In this document: in pieces, positions 9,548-18,147 of the stretch | How positions within the stretch are numbered: the first letter of the stretch is position 1 | Layout: each line of letters begins with the position of its first letter | Origin: Actinomycetota bacterium | GTDB lineage: Bacteria > Actinomycetota > Actinomycetes > S36-B12 > UBA10799 | DNA length: 64,000 nucleotides | Reading direction: 5' to 3' | NCBI GenBank assembly: GCA_020636995.1 | Contig: JACJWU010000001.1 | Span: 1-64,000, forward strand | Position numbers and translations under genes: made by a program | The notes under the pieces: model-generated | Told to the model about the DNA's origin: nothing | The model's input: only the letters and a program-made list of their open reading frames with translations | Databases searched by the model: none

Positions 9548-9550
9548 GCT
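9545..9550 (+). promoter_or_regulatory. TAGGCT -10 box overlapping the upstream stop codon
   Basis: The TAG stop of the RCC1 gene is the first half of TAGGCT, which ends 6 nt before the GTG at 9557. The downstream gene thus has its own leaderless promoter although it abuts the preceding gene. Confidence 0.55.
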
Positions 9551-9556
9551 TCACGG

Positions 9557-10459
9557 GTGCTGGAGAACCTCCCCGACCTCACGATCGTCGCGATCCCGCT
9601 GTACATCCTGACGATGTCGTTGGAGGTCTTCCTCCACTGGCGTCGGCCGGTTCCCGGTCAGCGTGGCTACAGCGTTGTGGATGCGCGGACCTCCCTGATC
9701 ATGGGACTCGGGTCGTTGGTCGTCGGCGGGGTGCTGGCCGGACTGCAGTTGCTAGTGCTCACCTTCTTCAGCCAGTTCGCGGTGCTGGACCTCGGCAGTC
9801 TGTTCGCCAGTGGGTCCGCCGTCGCCGTGGCGGGCGCCTTTGTCGTGCTCTTCCTGCTCGACGATTTCTGCTACTACTGGTTCCACCGAGTGCACCACGA
9901 GTCCCGGTTCTTCTGGGCGGCGCACGTCACGCATCACTCCTCGCAGTACTACAACCTGTCCACGGCCCTTCGTCAGTCCTGGACCCCGCTGACCTCCTGG
10001 ATCTTCTACGTCCCGGTCATGCTGGTGGGCTTCACACCCGCGCAGTGGGCCTTCATGCACTCACTGAACCTGCTGTTCCAGTACTGGATCCACACGGAGC
10101 GGATCGATCGCATGCCGCGCTGGTTCGAGTTCGTGTTCAACACCCCGAGTCATCACCGGGTGCATCACGGGGCCAATCCCGAATACCTCGACACCAACTA
10201 CGGGGGGATCCTGATCGTGTTCGATCGGGTCTTCGGGTCGTTCGTGCCGGAGGACGCGCAGGCGGTCTACGGATTGACGAAGAACATCACCACTCACAAC
10301 CCTGTGAAGGTCGCGTGGCACGAGTTCTACGCCATCGCCAGCGACGTGAGATCGACCCGGTCCTGGCGGGAGCGGTGGCAGTACACGTTCGGACAACCCG
10401 GGTGGCTACCCCGCCCCCTGGAATCCCCACAGGGATCTGTAGAGCCTGTGGAGGTGTAG
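9557..10459 (+). CDS. Sterol desaturase / fatty acid hydroxylase family membrane protein
   Basis: Di-iron membrane oxygenase family that hydroxylates or desaturates sterols, fatty acids or carotenoids. 300 aa with four to five hydrophobic segments. The histidine clusters that bind iron are all present: HRVHHE (near residue 113), HVTHHSS (near 125) and HRVHHGANPEYLDTNYGG (near 200), plus a later NITTHNP. Starts at the GTG at 9557, fixed by the TAGGCT box 6 nt upstream. The substrate cannot be told from sequence, and no neighbouring gene points to lipid or carotenoid synthesis. The C-terminus is hydrophilic. Confidence 0.88.
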   Translation: MLENLPDLTIVAIPLYILTMSLEVFLHWRRPVPGQRGYSVVDARTSLIMGLGSLVVGGVLAGLQLLVLTFFSQFAVLDLGSLFASGSAVAVAGAFVVLFLLDDFCYYWFHRVHHESRFFWAAHVTHHSSQYYNLSTALRQSWTPLTSWIFYVPVMLVGFTPAQWAFMHSLNLLFQYWIHTERIDRMPRWFEFVFNTPSHHRVHHGANPEYLDTNYGGILIVFDRVFGSFVPEDAQAVYGLTKNITTHNPVKVAWHEFYAIASDVRSTRSWRERWQYTFGQPGWLPRPLESPQGSVEPVEV

Positions 10460-10487
10460 CGCCCGGGGCTCGCGCCCTGCAGTCGGC

Positions 10488-12179
10488 TCAGAGTGTTCCC
10501 GCGAGCAGCACGCGCAGGAGTTCGGCGGCGGTGGTCTGCCGGCGAACCGCGACATCCACGCCGGACTCGATCAGGGGTTTCCAGCCCGAGGCGCGTGCGG
10601 CTGCTGCGAGCGTGGCCTCGTCGCCTCCGGACATCAGGGCGGCGCGCACGTCTTTCGTGACGGGCAGCACCTCGAACACGCCGGTCCGGCCCCGATATCC
10701 GTGCGCCTCGCATTTCTCGCAGCCGCGGCCGACCACCATGGCCAGTGACTGCTCCTGGGACAGTTGCAGGCGCTGGCGTGTCTCGGGGTCGGGGACCTGC
10801 GGTTGGATGCAGTACTGGCAGGGTCTGCGGACCAGACGCTGTGCGATCACCAGGTTGAGTGAGGATGCGATCAGGTAGCGGGGGACACCCATGTCGACGA
10901 GGCGGATCACCGCGGACGGTGCGTCGATGGTGTGCACAGTGGCCAGGACCAGATGCCCGGTCAGAGCCGCGCGGATCGCCAGGTCCGCGGTGACCTTGTC
11001 CCGGATCTCACCCACCATGATGATGTCGGGGTCCTGCCGCAGTACTGAGCGCAGCCCGGCGGCGAACGTCATCCCGACCTTCTCGTCGATCTGCACCTGG
11101 CTCACCCCGGGCAGTTCGATCTCGACCGGCTCCTCCAACGTGATGAGGTTGCGTTCACCGGTGACGATCTCGTGGATGGCCGAGTACAAGGTGGTGGTCT
11201 TGCCCGAACCGGTGGGTCCGGTGATCAGCACCAAACCCTGCGAACTGCGCAGTGCCTCATGGATGATCGACAGTCCCTCCGGGGGGATACCGAGGGCGCT
11301 GAGCGCGGGCAGCTCGCCGATGTCGGTGAGTAGTCGGATGACGACCTTCTCCCCGTGCAGGGTGGGCAGGGTCGACACGCGGATGTTGCGGCTCACCCCG
11401 TCCAGGCTGATGCGCGCGCGGCCGTCCTGCGGCACGCGTCTTTGAGCGATGTCGATGTTCGCGATGATCTTGATCCTGGACGTCAGGGGTGCTTGCCCGG
11501 ACTTGGGCAGGACCATCACTTTGCGTAGCGTTCCGTCCACCCGCATGCGCACTCGGACCTCGCTCGCCAACGGCTCGACGTGGATGTCACTGGCGCCGAG
11601 CCGGATCGCCATCGCCATGATCTGATGCACGGCCGACACCGCGCCTTCATCGCTGCCGGAGGCCTCCTCTTCGACCACCGTGGTGACGGCGGCGTCGTCG
11701 AAGCCCTCCAGTGCCTCGACCGCGTTCGCCTCGCTCCAGGTGGACGCCAGTCTGCGTCGCAACTGGCTCTCCGGCGCCACGACCACCTGAACCCGCACGC
11801 CCTTGTGCTTGCGCAGGACGTGCAGACGCACGTCATCAAGTCCGACAACATCGACCGGGTCGGCGGCAGCGATCCGCAAGGTGCCGTCCTGGATCTGCAG
11901 CGGGAGGACGAGGGCACGTTTGGCCACCAGTTGGGGAATCGAGCGCGCGAGGTCGGGGTCGATCTCCTCCTGGGACAGATCGACGGCCTGCAAGCCGTGG
12001 GACTCCGCCAGCGCCCGCGCCAGGGTGATCTCGGTGACCCGCTCCTCGTCCAGGAGGATGCGGCCCAGCCGTCGTCTGCGGCGGGGTGGTTCCTGGGCCT
12101 GCATCGCGAGGCAGTGCTGCAATTCGGCCGGGGAGATGGCCCCCCAACCCACCAGGATGTCCCCGAGTTTGCGACTCAC
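10488..12179 (-). CDS. pilB: PilB/GspE-type secretion or pilus-assembly ATPase
   Basis: Hexameric ATPase that powers pilin or pseudopilin polymerisation. 563 aa: an N-terminal T2SSE-N domain (KLGDILVGWGAISPAELQ; about 1-150), then the ATPase core with Walker A GPTGSGKTT (Gly321-Lys327 loop), aspartate/histidine boxes (GEIRD, GHLVLATVHT), and the zinc-binding tetracysteine CQYC...CEKC near 470-510. Start is GTG 12179, preceded by GAGGAGG 7 nt upstream. All catalytic motifs are intact. Oddly, no pilC, pilM-O, prepilin peptidase or pilin gene is adjacent, so its partners must be elsewhere. It is divergent from the potassium channel gene. Confidence 0.93.
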   Translation of the reverse strand: MSRKLGDILVGWGAISPAELQHCLAMQAQEPPRRRRRLGRILLDEERVTEITLARALAESHGLQAVDLSQEEIDPDLARSIPQLVAKRALVLPLQIQDGTLRIAAADPVDVVGLDDVRLHVLRKHKGVRVQVVVAPESQLRRRLASTWSEANAVEALEGFDDAAVTTVVEEEASGSDEGAVSAVHQIMAMAIRLGASDIHVEPLASEVRVRMRVDGTLRKVMVLPKSGQAPLTSRIKIIANIDIAQRRVPQDGRARISLDGVSRNIRVSTLPTLHGEKVVIRLLTDIGELPALSALGIPPEGLSIIHEALRSSQGLVLITGPTGSGKTTTLYSAIHEIVTGERNLITLEEPVEIELPGVSQVQIDEKVGMTFAAGLRSVLRQDPDIIMVGEIRDKVTADLAIRAALTGHLVLATVHTIDAPSAVIRLVDMGVPRYLIASSLNLVIAQRLVRRPCQYCIQPQVPDPETRQRLQLSQEQSLAMVVGRGCEKCEAHGYRGRTGVFEVLPVTKDVRAALMSGGDEATLAAAARASGWKPLIESGVDVAVRRQTTAAELLRVLLAGTL

Positions 12180-12273
12180 CTGGCGCCTCCTCGTCGACGG
12201 ACAGACCCGACGCTACGCCCATGGACACCTACCGTGCGCGCCGACAAGTGCGCGTCCTGTGCCACAAGATCGG

Positions 12274-12279
12274 TAATCT
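12274..12279 (+). promoter_or_regulatory. TAATCT -10 box upstream of the channel gene
   Basis: TAATCT ends 9 nt before ATG 12289. The 109-bp gap to the divergent pilB gene must hold both promoters. Confidence 0.45.
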
Positions 12280-12288
12280 CGGGGGCCT

Positions 12289-14055
12289 ATGGAGGGCAAC
12301 GACACCAGGGATTGGTTGGGGCACGTCATCGTCTGTGGCCTGCAGGGTCTCGGTGTGCGCGTCGTCGAGTTGCTGCAGTCCGCTGCCATCCGGGTGGTCG
12401 TGGTGGGAAACGCGGCCGAGGACCATCATCTGCGGCTCGTCCAGGCGCTGGCAGTGCCCCGGATCAACAGCAGTCCGCGCAATCCCGACAGTCTGTGGGC
12501 GGCCGGGCTTGAGGGAGCTCTCGCAGTGGTCTGCGTCGAGGACGATGACCTGCGTTGCCTGGAGGCCGCCCTACTGGTCCAGGAACTGGCTCCCCGGGTC
12601 CGGGTGATCGTACGGCAGTCGAACCCCGCGGTCGGGCGAGCCGTGACCTCGGCCATCACGAACGGTGTCGTGGTCAATCCGGCCGACCTCGCTGCCGCCA
12701 CATTCGTCGAATCCATCCTCGACCAGGGTGTGCATGAACTGCGGATCTCCGATGACATCTACGTGGTCCGGGAGGTTGAGGTCACCGCGTCGGGCCAGTT
12801 GAAAGAACTGTTCGGTGATCTGGCGCCGATAGTGGTGACGCATGAGGACGGCCACACGGCGGTCTGCCCGAGCCGTGAGTACTCCGTGGAGATCGGTGAC
12901 CGGGTGGCACTCGTGGGTGCGGCAGCCGAACTGATGGACCTGCACGACGTACCCGCACAGCCGCTGGGCAAGGAGGTGCCACGTGCGACCACTCGCCGCA
13001 GGCATCCCTGGCGCACGCTGGTGCAGACCCTGTCGTACGGCTCCAACAGCGCGCTGAAGTGGACGGTGGCGGCGTGGGGGCTGGTGGCGATCGCCTTCGC
13101 GGGCCTTCTGATGCTCGGCTACGTCAACAGCGGGGTCAAGGTGATGGACCCTCTCGATGCTCTCTATTTCTCGGTCGAGACTCTTGCCACCATCGGTTAC
13201 GGCGACTTCTCCTTCGACAGCCAACCCGCGTGGCTGCGATGGTCGGCCATCGTGGTCATGATGGCCACGGTCGTTCTGCTGGCCACCTTCTATGCCCTCG
13301 TCACCGAGTACCTGGTCAGTCGCCGGATCGCGGCGACGTTCGGTCTCGTGCGTGCGACGGGTATGTCGCAACACGTGATCGTGATCGGACTGGGCTCGCT
13401 GGGCATCTCCGTGGTGGAACGACTCGTCGCGATGAACCAGTCCGTCGTCGTCGTGGAACGTGACCAGAGCAACCGCCACATCGGCCGGGCGAGGGCGCTG
13501 GGGGTGCCGGTACTGGCGCAGGATGCGACCCAACCCGAGACGTTGCAGGCCGCCAGCCTCCCCGCCGCGCAGGCGGTCGCCGTGTTGACTTCGGACGAGT
13601 ACGGCAACATCGAGTCCGGGTTGGCGGTTCGGGACACGCTGGGACTGCGCGCAGCCGACGTGCCGGTGGTCATGCGGGTCTTCGACCGCCGACTCGGTGG
13701 CATGCTCGAGGAGCGCCTGCACTTCCACCACGTGCGGTCGGTGTCCGCGGTCTCGGCGCCGTGGTTCGTGGCCGCCGCCCTCGGTCTGGAGGTCATCGCC
13801 ACGTTCGCCGTCGACCAGGAGACGTTCATCGCCGGGCGCTTGACTGTGCGCGCCGAGGGGGGACTGGCGGGCGCCTCGATGCTCGATCTGCCGATGCAAG
13901 CCCGGGTCATGGCACTGTTCCGGGAGGGAGGCCTCGAGCACCTGCCGCGCAGTCAAACAACACTGCAGGCCGGTGACGATGCCTATGTCGTCGGGCCGCC
14001 AGAGGATCTCCTACTGCTGCTCATGCACAATCGGGCGGTCGCGCCGGTGCGCTAG
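12289..14055 (+). CDS. Potassium channel with RCK (TrkA-N) domains on both sides of a two-helix pore
   Basis: 588 aa. An N-terminal RCK/TrkA-N domain (HVIVCGLQGLGVRVVELLQ, about 10-140) and its C-lobe are followed by one pore module: TM1 near 255-280, selectivity filter TIGYGD at 301-306, and TM2 near 312-345. A second RCK domain follows (HVIVIGLGSLGISVVERL from about 363, then the VVVVERD strand end) with its own C-lobe. The second domain has the full GxGxxG nucleotide loop; the first has GLQGLG. Most bacterial RCK channels have only a C-terminal RCK. It should gate K(+) flux in response to nucleotide, redox or cation ligands. Confidence 0.9.
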   Translation: MEGNDTRDWLGHVIVCGLQGLGVRVVELLQSAAIRVVVVGNAAEDHHLRLVQALAVPRINSSPRNPDSLWAAGLEGALAVVCVEDDDLRCLEAALLVQELAPRVRVIVRQSNPAVGRAVTSAITNGVVVNPADLAAATFVESILDQGVHELRISDDIYVVREVEVTASGQLKELFGDLAPIVVTHEDGHTAVCPSREYSVEIGDRVALVGAAAELMDLHDVPAQPLGKEVPRATTRRRHPWRTLVQTLSYGSNSALKWTVAAWGLVAIAFAGLLMLGYVNSGVKVMDPLDALYFSVETLATIGYGDFSFDSQPAWLRWSAIVVMMATVVLLATFYALVTEYLVSRRIAATFGLVRATGMSQHVIVIGLGSLGISVVERLVAMNQSVVVVERDQSNRHIGRARALGVPVLAQDATQPETLQAASLPAAQAVAVLTSDEYGNIESGLAVRDTLGLRAADVPVVMRVFDRRLGGMLEERLHFHHVRSVSAVSAPWFVAAALGLEVIATFAVDQETFIAGRLTVRAEGGLAGASMLDLPMQARVMALFREGGLEHLPRSQTTLQAGDDAYVVGPPEDLLLLLMHNRAVAPVR

Positions 14056-14088
14056 CCCACCTCCGGGACTATCCGGGAGCACTCCGGG

Positions 14089-14130
14089 AATCGGTGAGCG
14101 GTTCGACCACCACCGAAGTGCTCACCGATT
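14089..14130. terminator. Bidirectional hairpin between convergent genes
   Basis: An 11-bp perfect inverted repeat (AATCGGTGAGC at 14089-14099, GCTCACCGATT at 14120-14130) with a 20-nt loop lies in the gap between the convergent channel and hydrolase genes. No T-tract follows. A partial third copy (GTGCTCACGG) begins at about 14138. Confidence 0.5.
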
Positions 14131-14160
14131 CACAGAGTGCTCACGGATGGCCCTCGGGGC

Positions 14161-15762
14161 TCACCCCGCGAGGTGTTGCTCGAGGCGAGTGGTGTCCGCG
14201 GTTGTCCACCCAACAGGGCGCAGGATGTCGGCCCAGGCCGCCACCGGATCGGTCCCGTAGACGTGACCGTGTCCGGCGGGCACACCCTGGCTGTTCATCA
14301 TGTCCCCGGTGAGGCCCGCGAAGGTGACCAGCGGTAGCCACGGCCAGGACAGGACGCCGGGGCCCCGCGGCTCGGCCAGCCAATCCGGGCGTGACCAGAG
14401 CACCGACGGTGACCACCACACCACGGGGTCGGAGGCGTTCTGCAAGTACACGACTCGCGGGGAGCGGAACGGTGCGGTCGGTAGGGACAGGTCCGCCGGC
14501 TGATTGGCCCACCGGAGGTGCGTTCCCTCGTCGTACACCGGCAGATGCTCAGGCGTGCCAGGCTCGCGTTCGTGGGTGTATCGCCGCCACAAGGCAGTGG
14601 CGTTCGGCGGCCCTTGGAACATGGCGCCGTCGGTGCGTGCGAGCAGATCATCGAGACTCTGGAAAGCCCCGCTGGCCCCGTACGCGCCAAGGCTCTCTCC
14701 GAAGACCACCAGTCGTGGCCGGCGCTGCACAGGGATCTGGTCGAGGCGCTGCCGCACGGCGTCGAGGACCGCCGTGGCTTCCTTGACCGAGGTGGGCCGG
14801 TCGACGGCGAACGACAGGAAACTCGGAAGGAGCGAGTACTGGGTGGAAACGGTGGCGACGTCGCCGTTGAGCAGGTACTCCAGTGGTGTGACCTCACCGG
14901 GATCGACGGTGCCTGCGCCGGCGCTGGTTCCGACCGCGATGACCGCACGGTTGAAGCCGCCGAAGCGTTCGAGCTCCTGCACCGCAAGCGCGGCTCGTTG
15001 CGTGGGCGAGTCGGCCGAATCGATGCCGACGAAGACCCGAATCGGATCGGTGGCCGGGACACCTGAGAAGGCGGTGAGTTCCGCGGTGGGTGTCACGCCT
15101 GCGACGAAGGCTTGCCCCTGCGAACCCAGGGCTTGCCAGGGGATCGCGGAGTCGGGGCCGCCGGACACGACCGGGCTGGCCGGAGGGTTCACCCCGGCCG
15201 GAGTTGCGGCGTTCATCGATCGGAACAGGGGCGAGAGGGCGGTGGCCAGGGTCGACGGCAGCCGATCGATCGCCACCGCTGCGATCACGACGGAGACGGT
15301 CACTGCGGAGGCCGTGGCGACCCGGGGTGAGGCGAATCTGCGCAGTCCGCGATCCAGTCGATGGCCCGCCCAGCGGATGCCCCGCGCGACGAGAAGCAGC
15401 ACCAGAAAGACGGTGAATGCCGCGAGCGCGGCGACACCCACCCAGACGCTGCCCGGAGCCCGGACTCCTGTGATCTGTGCGAGGTCGGCTTGCCACTGCC
15501 TGCCGAGGAGCAGGGCGCCCGTGACGAGCCCGGTACCTGTCAGCAGGGCGACGGCGCGCGTGCGTTCGTCACTGCGCCAATCGGGTCTGTGCCGCAGCCG
15601 GCGAATCGTCCAGCCCACCAGGACTGCGAGGCCGTAACCGATGGCCGCGAGGACACCTGCGAGCAGGCCCTGGATGAGACTCGAGCGGGGGATCAGCGAC
15701 GGGATGACGCTCAGGGCCGCTCCCACAGCCGCCCCGATGAGACCGGCGAACGAGAGGTTCAC
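14161..15762 (-). CDS. Integral-membrane alpha/beta-hydrolase (Abhydrolase_9 type)
   Basis: 533 aa. The N-terminal ~180 residues hold four to five membrane helices (for example GLIGAAVGAALSVIPSLIP and VAALAAFTVFLVLLLVARGI). A linker and a C-terminal hydrolase domain follow, with the nucleophile elbow GESLGAYG near 350, an acidic segment QNASDPVVWWSP, and a late GHGHVYG histidine. This two-part layout matches the actinobacterial Abhydrolase_9 membrane family; substrates are unknown. Its ATG overlaps the stop of the upstream amidohydrolase gene (ATGA), so the two are translationally coupled. It ends against the convergent channel gene. Confidence 0.85.
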   Translation of the reverse strand: MNLSFAGLIGAAVGAALSVIPSLIPRSSLIQGLLAGVLAAIGYGLAVLVGWTIRRLRHRPDWRSDERTRAVALLTGTGLVTGALLLGRQWQADLAQITGVRAPGSVWVGVAALAAFTVFLVLLLVARGIRWAGHRLDRGLRRFASPRVATASAVTVSVVIAAVAIDRLPSTLATALSPLFRSMNAATPAGVNPPASPVVSGGPDSAIPWQALGSQGQAFVAGVTPTAELTAFSGVPATDPIRVFVGIDSADSPTQRAALAVQELERFGGFNRAVIAVGTSAGAGTVDPGEVTPLEYLLNGDVATVSTQYSLLPSFLSFAVDRPTSVKEATAVLDAVRQRLDQIPVQRRPRLVVFGESLGAYGASGAFQSLDDLLARTDGAMFQGPPNATALWRRYTHEREPGTPEHLPVYDEGTHLRWANQPADLSLPTAPFRSPRVVYLQNASDPVVWWSPSVLWSRPDWLAEPRGPGVLSWPWLPLVTFAGLTGDMMNSQGVPAGHGHVYGTDPVAAWADILRPVGWTTADTTRLEQHLAG

Positions 15763-17351
15763 AGTTCGGAATGGACGATCGCGCCACCCGCGATCGTCAT
15801 CAGGACAGGCACCTGCGACAGTCCGCGCCCAGCCGCCAGGGACCCGCGGGTGATGTCGGCCCCCAGGAGTACCAGATCAGCCCGTCGTCCGACCGTCATG
15901 TCGCCGCCGTTGTCGTCGTGATTGACGTATGCGGAACCGGCGGTGAAGGCGTCGATACCAGCAGCCACAGTGATGCGTTCGTCGGGAAGGAAGGCTGGTT
16001 CATCCGGCGTGCCCGGATCCACTCGCGTGGCCCCCACTTCGATCTGCGTCAAGGGGTTGGCCGTCGACACCGACCAGTCGCTGCCCATTGCCAGGCGCGC
16101 TCCGGCGCCGGACAGTGAGGCGAACGGATACTGGCGGTCCGCCCGCTCGCCACCGAGGTAGGGGATGGTGAGTTCTCGCATCTGGTCGTCGCTGGAGGCC
16201 CAGTACATCTGGCAGTTGGCCGTGACGCCCAGAGCGGCGAAGCGGGCCATGTCAGTGGGATGGACCAGTTGCAGGTGCGCGATGTGGTGGCGGTTGTCGT
16301 TGCGGCCATTGGCTGCCCGCGCGGCTGCGACAGCGTCGAGGGCCATGCGGACGGCACGGTCCCCGATCGCGTGCATGTGGACCTGGAACCCGGCCGCATC
16401 GAGGGCCGTGACCGCCGCCTGCAACAGGTCGGGGTCGATGAAGGCGAGGCCGCTGTTGTCGGTGTGGCCGCCGCATCCGTCGCAGTACGGTTCCAAGAGC
16501 GCGCCTGTGTAGTTCTCGAGCACCCCGTCGATCATGATCTTCACCGTGGTGGGGTGGAAGCCGGATGCCGCCAGTTCCCGTCGGGCGACAAGTTCGTCGA
16601 TCTGCTCCAACCCGCGGTGGCGGTCCCACCACAGAGCGCCGACAACCCGGGCCGTGAGTCGCCCGTCTTCGGCCAAGGCGCGGTACGCGGATTGCGTCGC
16701 GGGAGTCACCCAGGCGTCCTGCCAGGCGGTGATGCCCAGGGAGTGCAGATGCTGCTGACCGGAGAGGATCGCCTGTTCCCACTGCGAGTTCGACGGGGGT
16801 GGGACGACATGTTCGTTGACCCAGTAGGCCGCTCCCTCGTGCAGGGTGCCGGTCGGTTCGCCGGTCGGGTCACGTTCGATGCGGCCGTCGGGAGGATCGG
16901 GCGTGGCGGCCGTGATGCCCGCGGCGTCCAGCGCGCGGGAGTTCAACCACGCACCATGGACGTCGCGGTTGAACAGGAACACCGGACGGTCGGGCACGAT
17001 CGCATCCAGGTCCTCCTTGCGGGGCGTGCCGCCGGGGAACTGCGGCATCGACCAACCGCCCCCGGTGATCCACTGCGCCTCCGGGTGGGCTGCGGCGTGT
17101 TCGGCAATGATCTCCAGGTACTCCTCGCGGCTGTCGGCATCGTTGAGCCAGACCCGAAGGAGGTTGAGGCCGGCGAAGGGTGTGTGCACGTGCGCGTCCT
17201 GGAAGCCCGGGACGACAGTCATCCCGGTGGCGTCGATGACCTCGGTGCGGGGACCGATCTGCGGCTCGACGATATGACCGTCACCGATCCCGATAGCCCC
17301 GGTACATCGCCCCCAGATGTGGGCACCGGTCATGACGAGGTCTGCGGGCAT
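15759..17351 (-). CDS. YtcJ-like metal-dependent amidohydrolase
   Basis: Hydrolyses an amide or similar bond in an unidentified small molecule. 530 aa, the usual size for the Amidohydrolase_3/YtcJ group. Metal ligands are visible: DAHVHT (HxH, near residue 54), the mid-protein lysine region, HMHAIGDRAVRMAL (near 325), HIAHLQ (near 350) and the final aspartate in GSDWSVSTANPL (near 425). Start ATG 17351 is preceded by TTAACT, 7 nt away, and no Shine-Dalgarno, so it is probably leaderless. The downstream hydrolase gene overlaps its stop. Confidence 0.88.
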   Translation of the reverse strand: MPADLVMTGAHIWGRCTGAIGIGDGHIVEPQIGPRTEVIDATGMTVVPGFQDAHVHTPFAGLNLLRVWLNDADSREEYLEIIAEHAAAHPEAQWITGGGWSMPQFPGGTPRKEDLDAIVPDRPVFLFNRDVHGAWLNSRALDAAGITAATPDPPDGRIERDPTGEPTGTLHEGAAYWVNEHVVPPPSNSQWEQAILSGQQHLHSLGITAWQDAWVTPATQSAYRALAEDGRLTARVVGALWWDRHRGLEQIDELVARRELAASGFHPTTVKIMIDGVLENYTGALLEPYCDGCGGHTDNSGLAFIDPDLLQAAVTALDAAGFQVHMHAIGDRAVRMALDAVAAARAANGRNDNRHHIAHLQLVHPTDMARFAALGVTANCQMYWASSDDQMRELTIPYLGGERADRQYPFASLSGAGARLAMGSDWSVSTANPLTQIEVGATRVDPGTPDEPAFLPDERITVAAGIDAFTAGSAYVNHDDNGGDMTVGRRADLVLLGADITRGSLAAGRGLSQVPVLMTIAGGAIVHSEL

Positions 17352-17400
17352 GGGTTTCAGTTAACCACCGCCGGCGGCGTCATCCACCGCTTGGGCCGCG

Positions 17401-17622
17401 TCACGAGGTCGAGTACGTGAAGACGTCATCCACTTTCCTCTCGAAGACACCCGCGATGAGGAACGCCACCTCCAGTGAGGGTGAGTACTTGTTCGCCTCG
17501 ATGGAGTTGATCGTCTGGCGCGACACCCCTACCCGATCAGCCAGTTCCTGTTGCGACATGCCAGCATGCTGCTCACGCAGGTGTCGCACCCCGTTGGTGA
17601 GCCGGCCTCGGCGCTTGCCCAC
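17401..17622 (-). CDS. Small XRE-family helix-turn-helix regulator
   Basis: 73 aa, almost entirely one helix-turn-helix domain (MSQQELADRVGVSRQTINSIEANKYSPSL split over residues 22-50). It belongs to the short Cro/CI-like group often paired with a small membrane protein. It lies 1 nt downstream of that membrane-protein gene and shares its transcript. It probably represses its own operon; I cannot name the signal. Confidence 0.88.
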   Translation of the reverse strand: MGKRRGRLTNGVRHLREQHAGMSQQELADRVGVSRQTINSIEANKYSPSLEVAFLIAGVFERKVDDVFTYSTS

Positions 17623-17623
17623 G

Positions 17624-18034
17624 TCACGTGCCTCGTCGGTAGAGCACGATGGTCGACCCGACGCCCACCAACTGCGCGACCACCCAGCCCGCGAGCAGGA
17701 CGTTGAGGAAGGCGAAGTTGCCGGCCACGGCCACGCCGGTCACGAGCGCGACGAACACGGCGACCCCGAGGGCGAAGGCGCCGTTGCGTGTGCCCAGCAG
17801 TGCGTAGAGTCGGTCGCGTTCGTCGGGCGTCGTGTCCCTGCGCGCCACGATCGCAAGGATGCTGAGGCCCACCGCCATGATGGCCGCCAACGCGACCGCC
17901 GCGATGACGAAGAGCACCACTTGGTCAGGTGCGATGTCCTGCCCGTGGCCAGGCACCACCGCGCTGAAGAACCAGCCGTACACGGCGACCAGAGCCGCCA
18001 CCTGAAGCCAGAGCGTTCGTTCGGCGAACGACAT
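17624..18034 (-). CDS. Four-helix membrane protein partnered with the XRE regulator
   Basis: 136 aa with four hydrophobic helices (near residues 10-27, 42-65, 83-102 and 107-128). Start chosen at ATG 18034 because GGGAGG lies 5 nt upstream. A longer reading from 18100 would begin upstream of the likely transcription start. No catalytic motif is visible. The arrangement of membrane protein followed by a 70-75-aa XRE repressor is common in Gram-positive bacteria, but the pair has no settled function. Confidence 0.75.
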   Translation of the reverse strand: MSFAERTLWLQVAALVAVYGWFFSAVVPGHGQDIAPDQVVLFVIAAVALAAIMAVGLSILAIVARRDTTPDERDRLYALLGTRNGAFALGVAVFVALVTGVAVAGNFAFLNVLLAGWVVAQLVGVGSTIVLYRRGT

Positions 18035-18070
18035 CCATTCCTCCCGAATGTCAAAATAACCCGACACCTG

Positions 18071-18100
18071 ATTCTCGCCCAGTAAAGCAAGGAATGTCAA
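18071..18100 (-). promoter_or_regulatory. Sigma-70-type promoter of the membrane protein/XRE operon
   Basis: Read on the minus strand: TTGACA (18100-18095), an 18-nt spacer, then GAGAAT (18076-18071). This is a rare AT-rich patch in the window. A weak TGTC...GACA dyad (18049-18066) sits at the predicted transcript start and could be an operator. Confidence 0.45.
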
Positions 18101-18147
18101 CTATTTTTTACATCCGGTACGACGGGGCTCGAGTCCCTGGTCGATGG

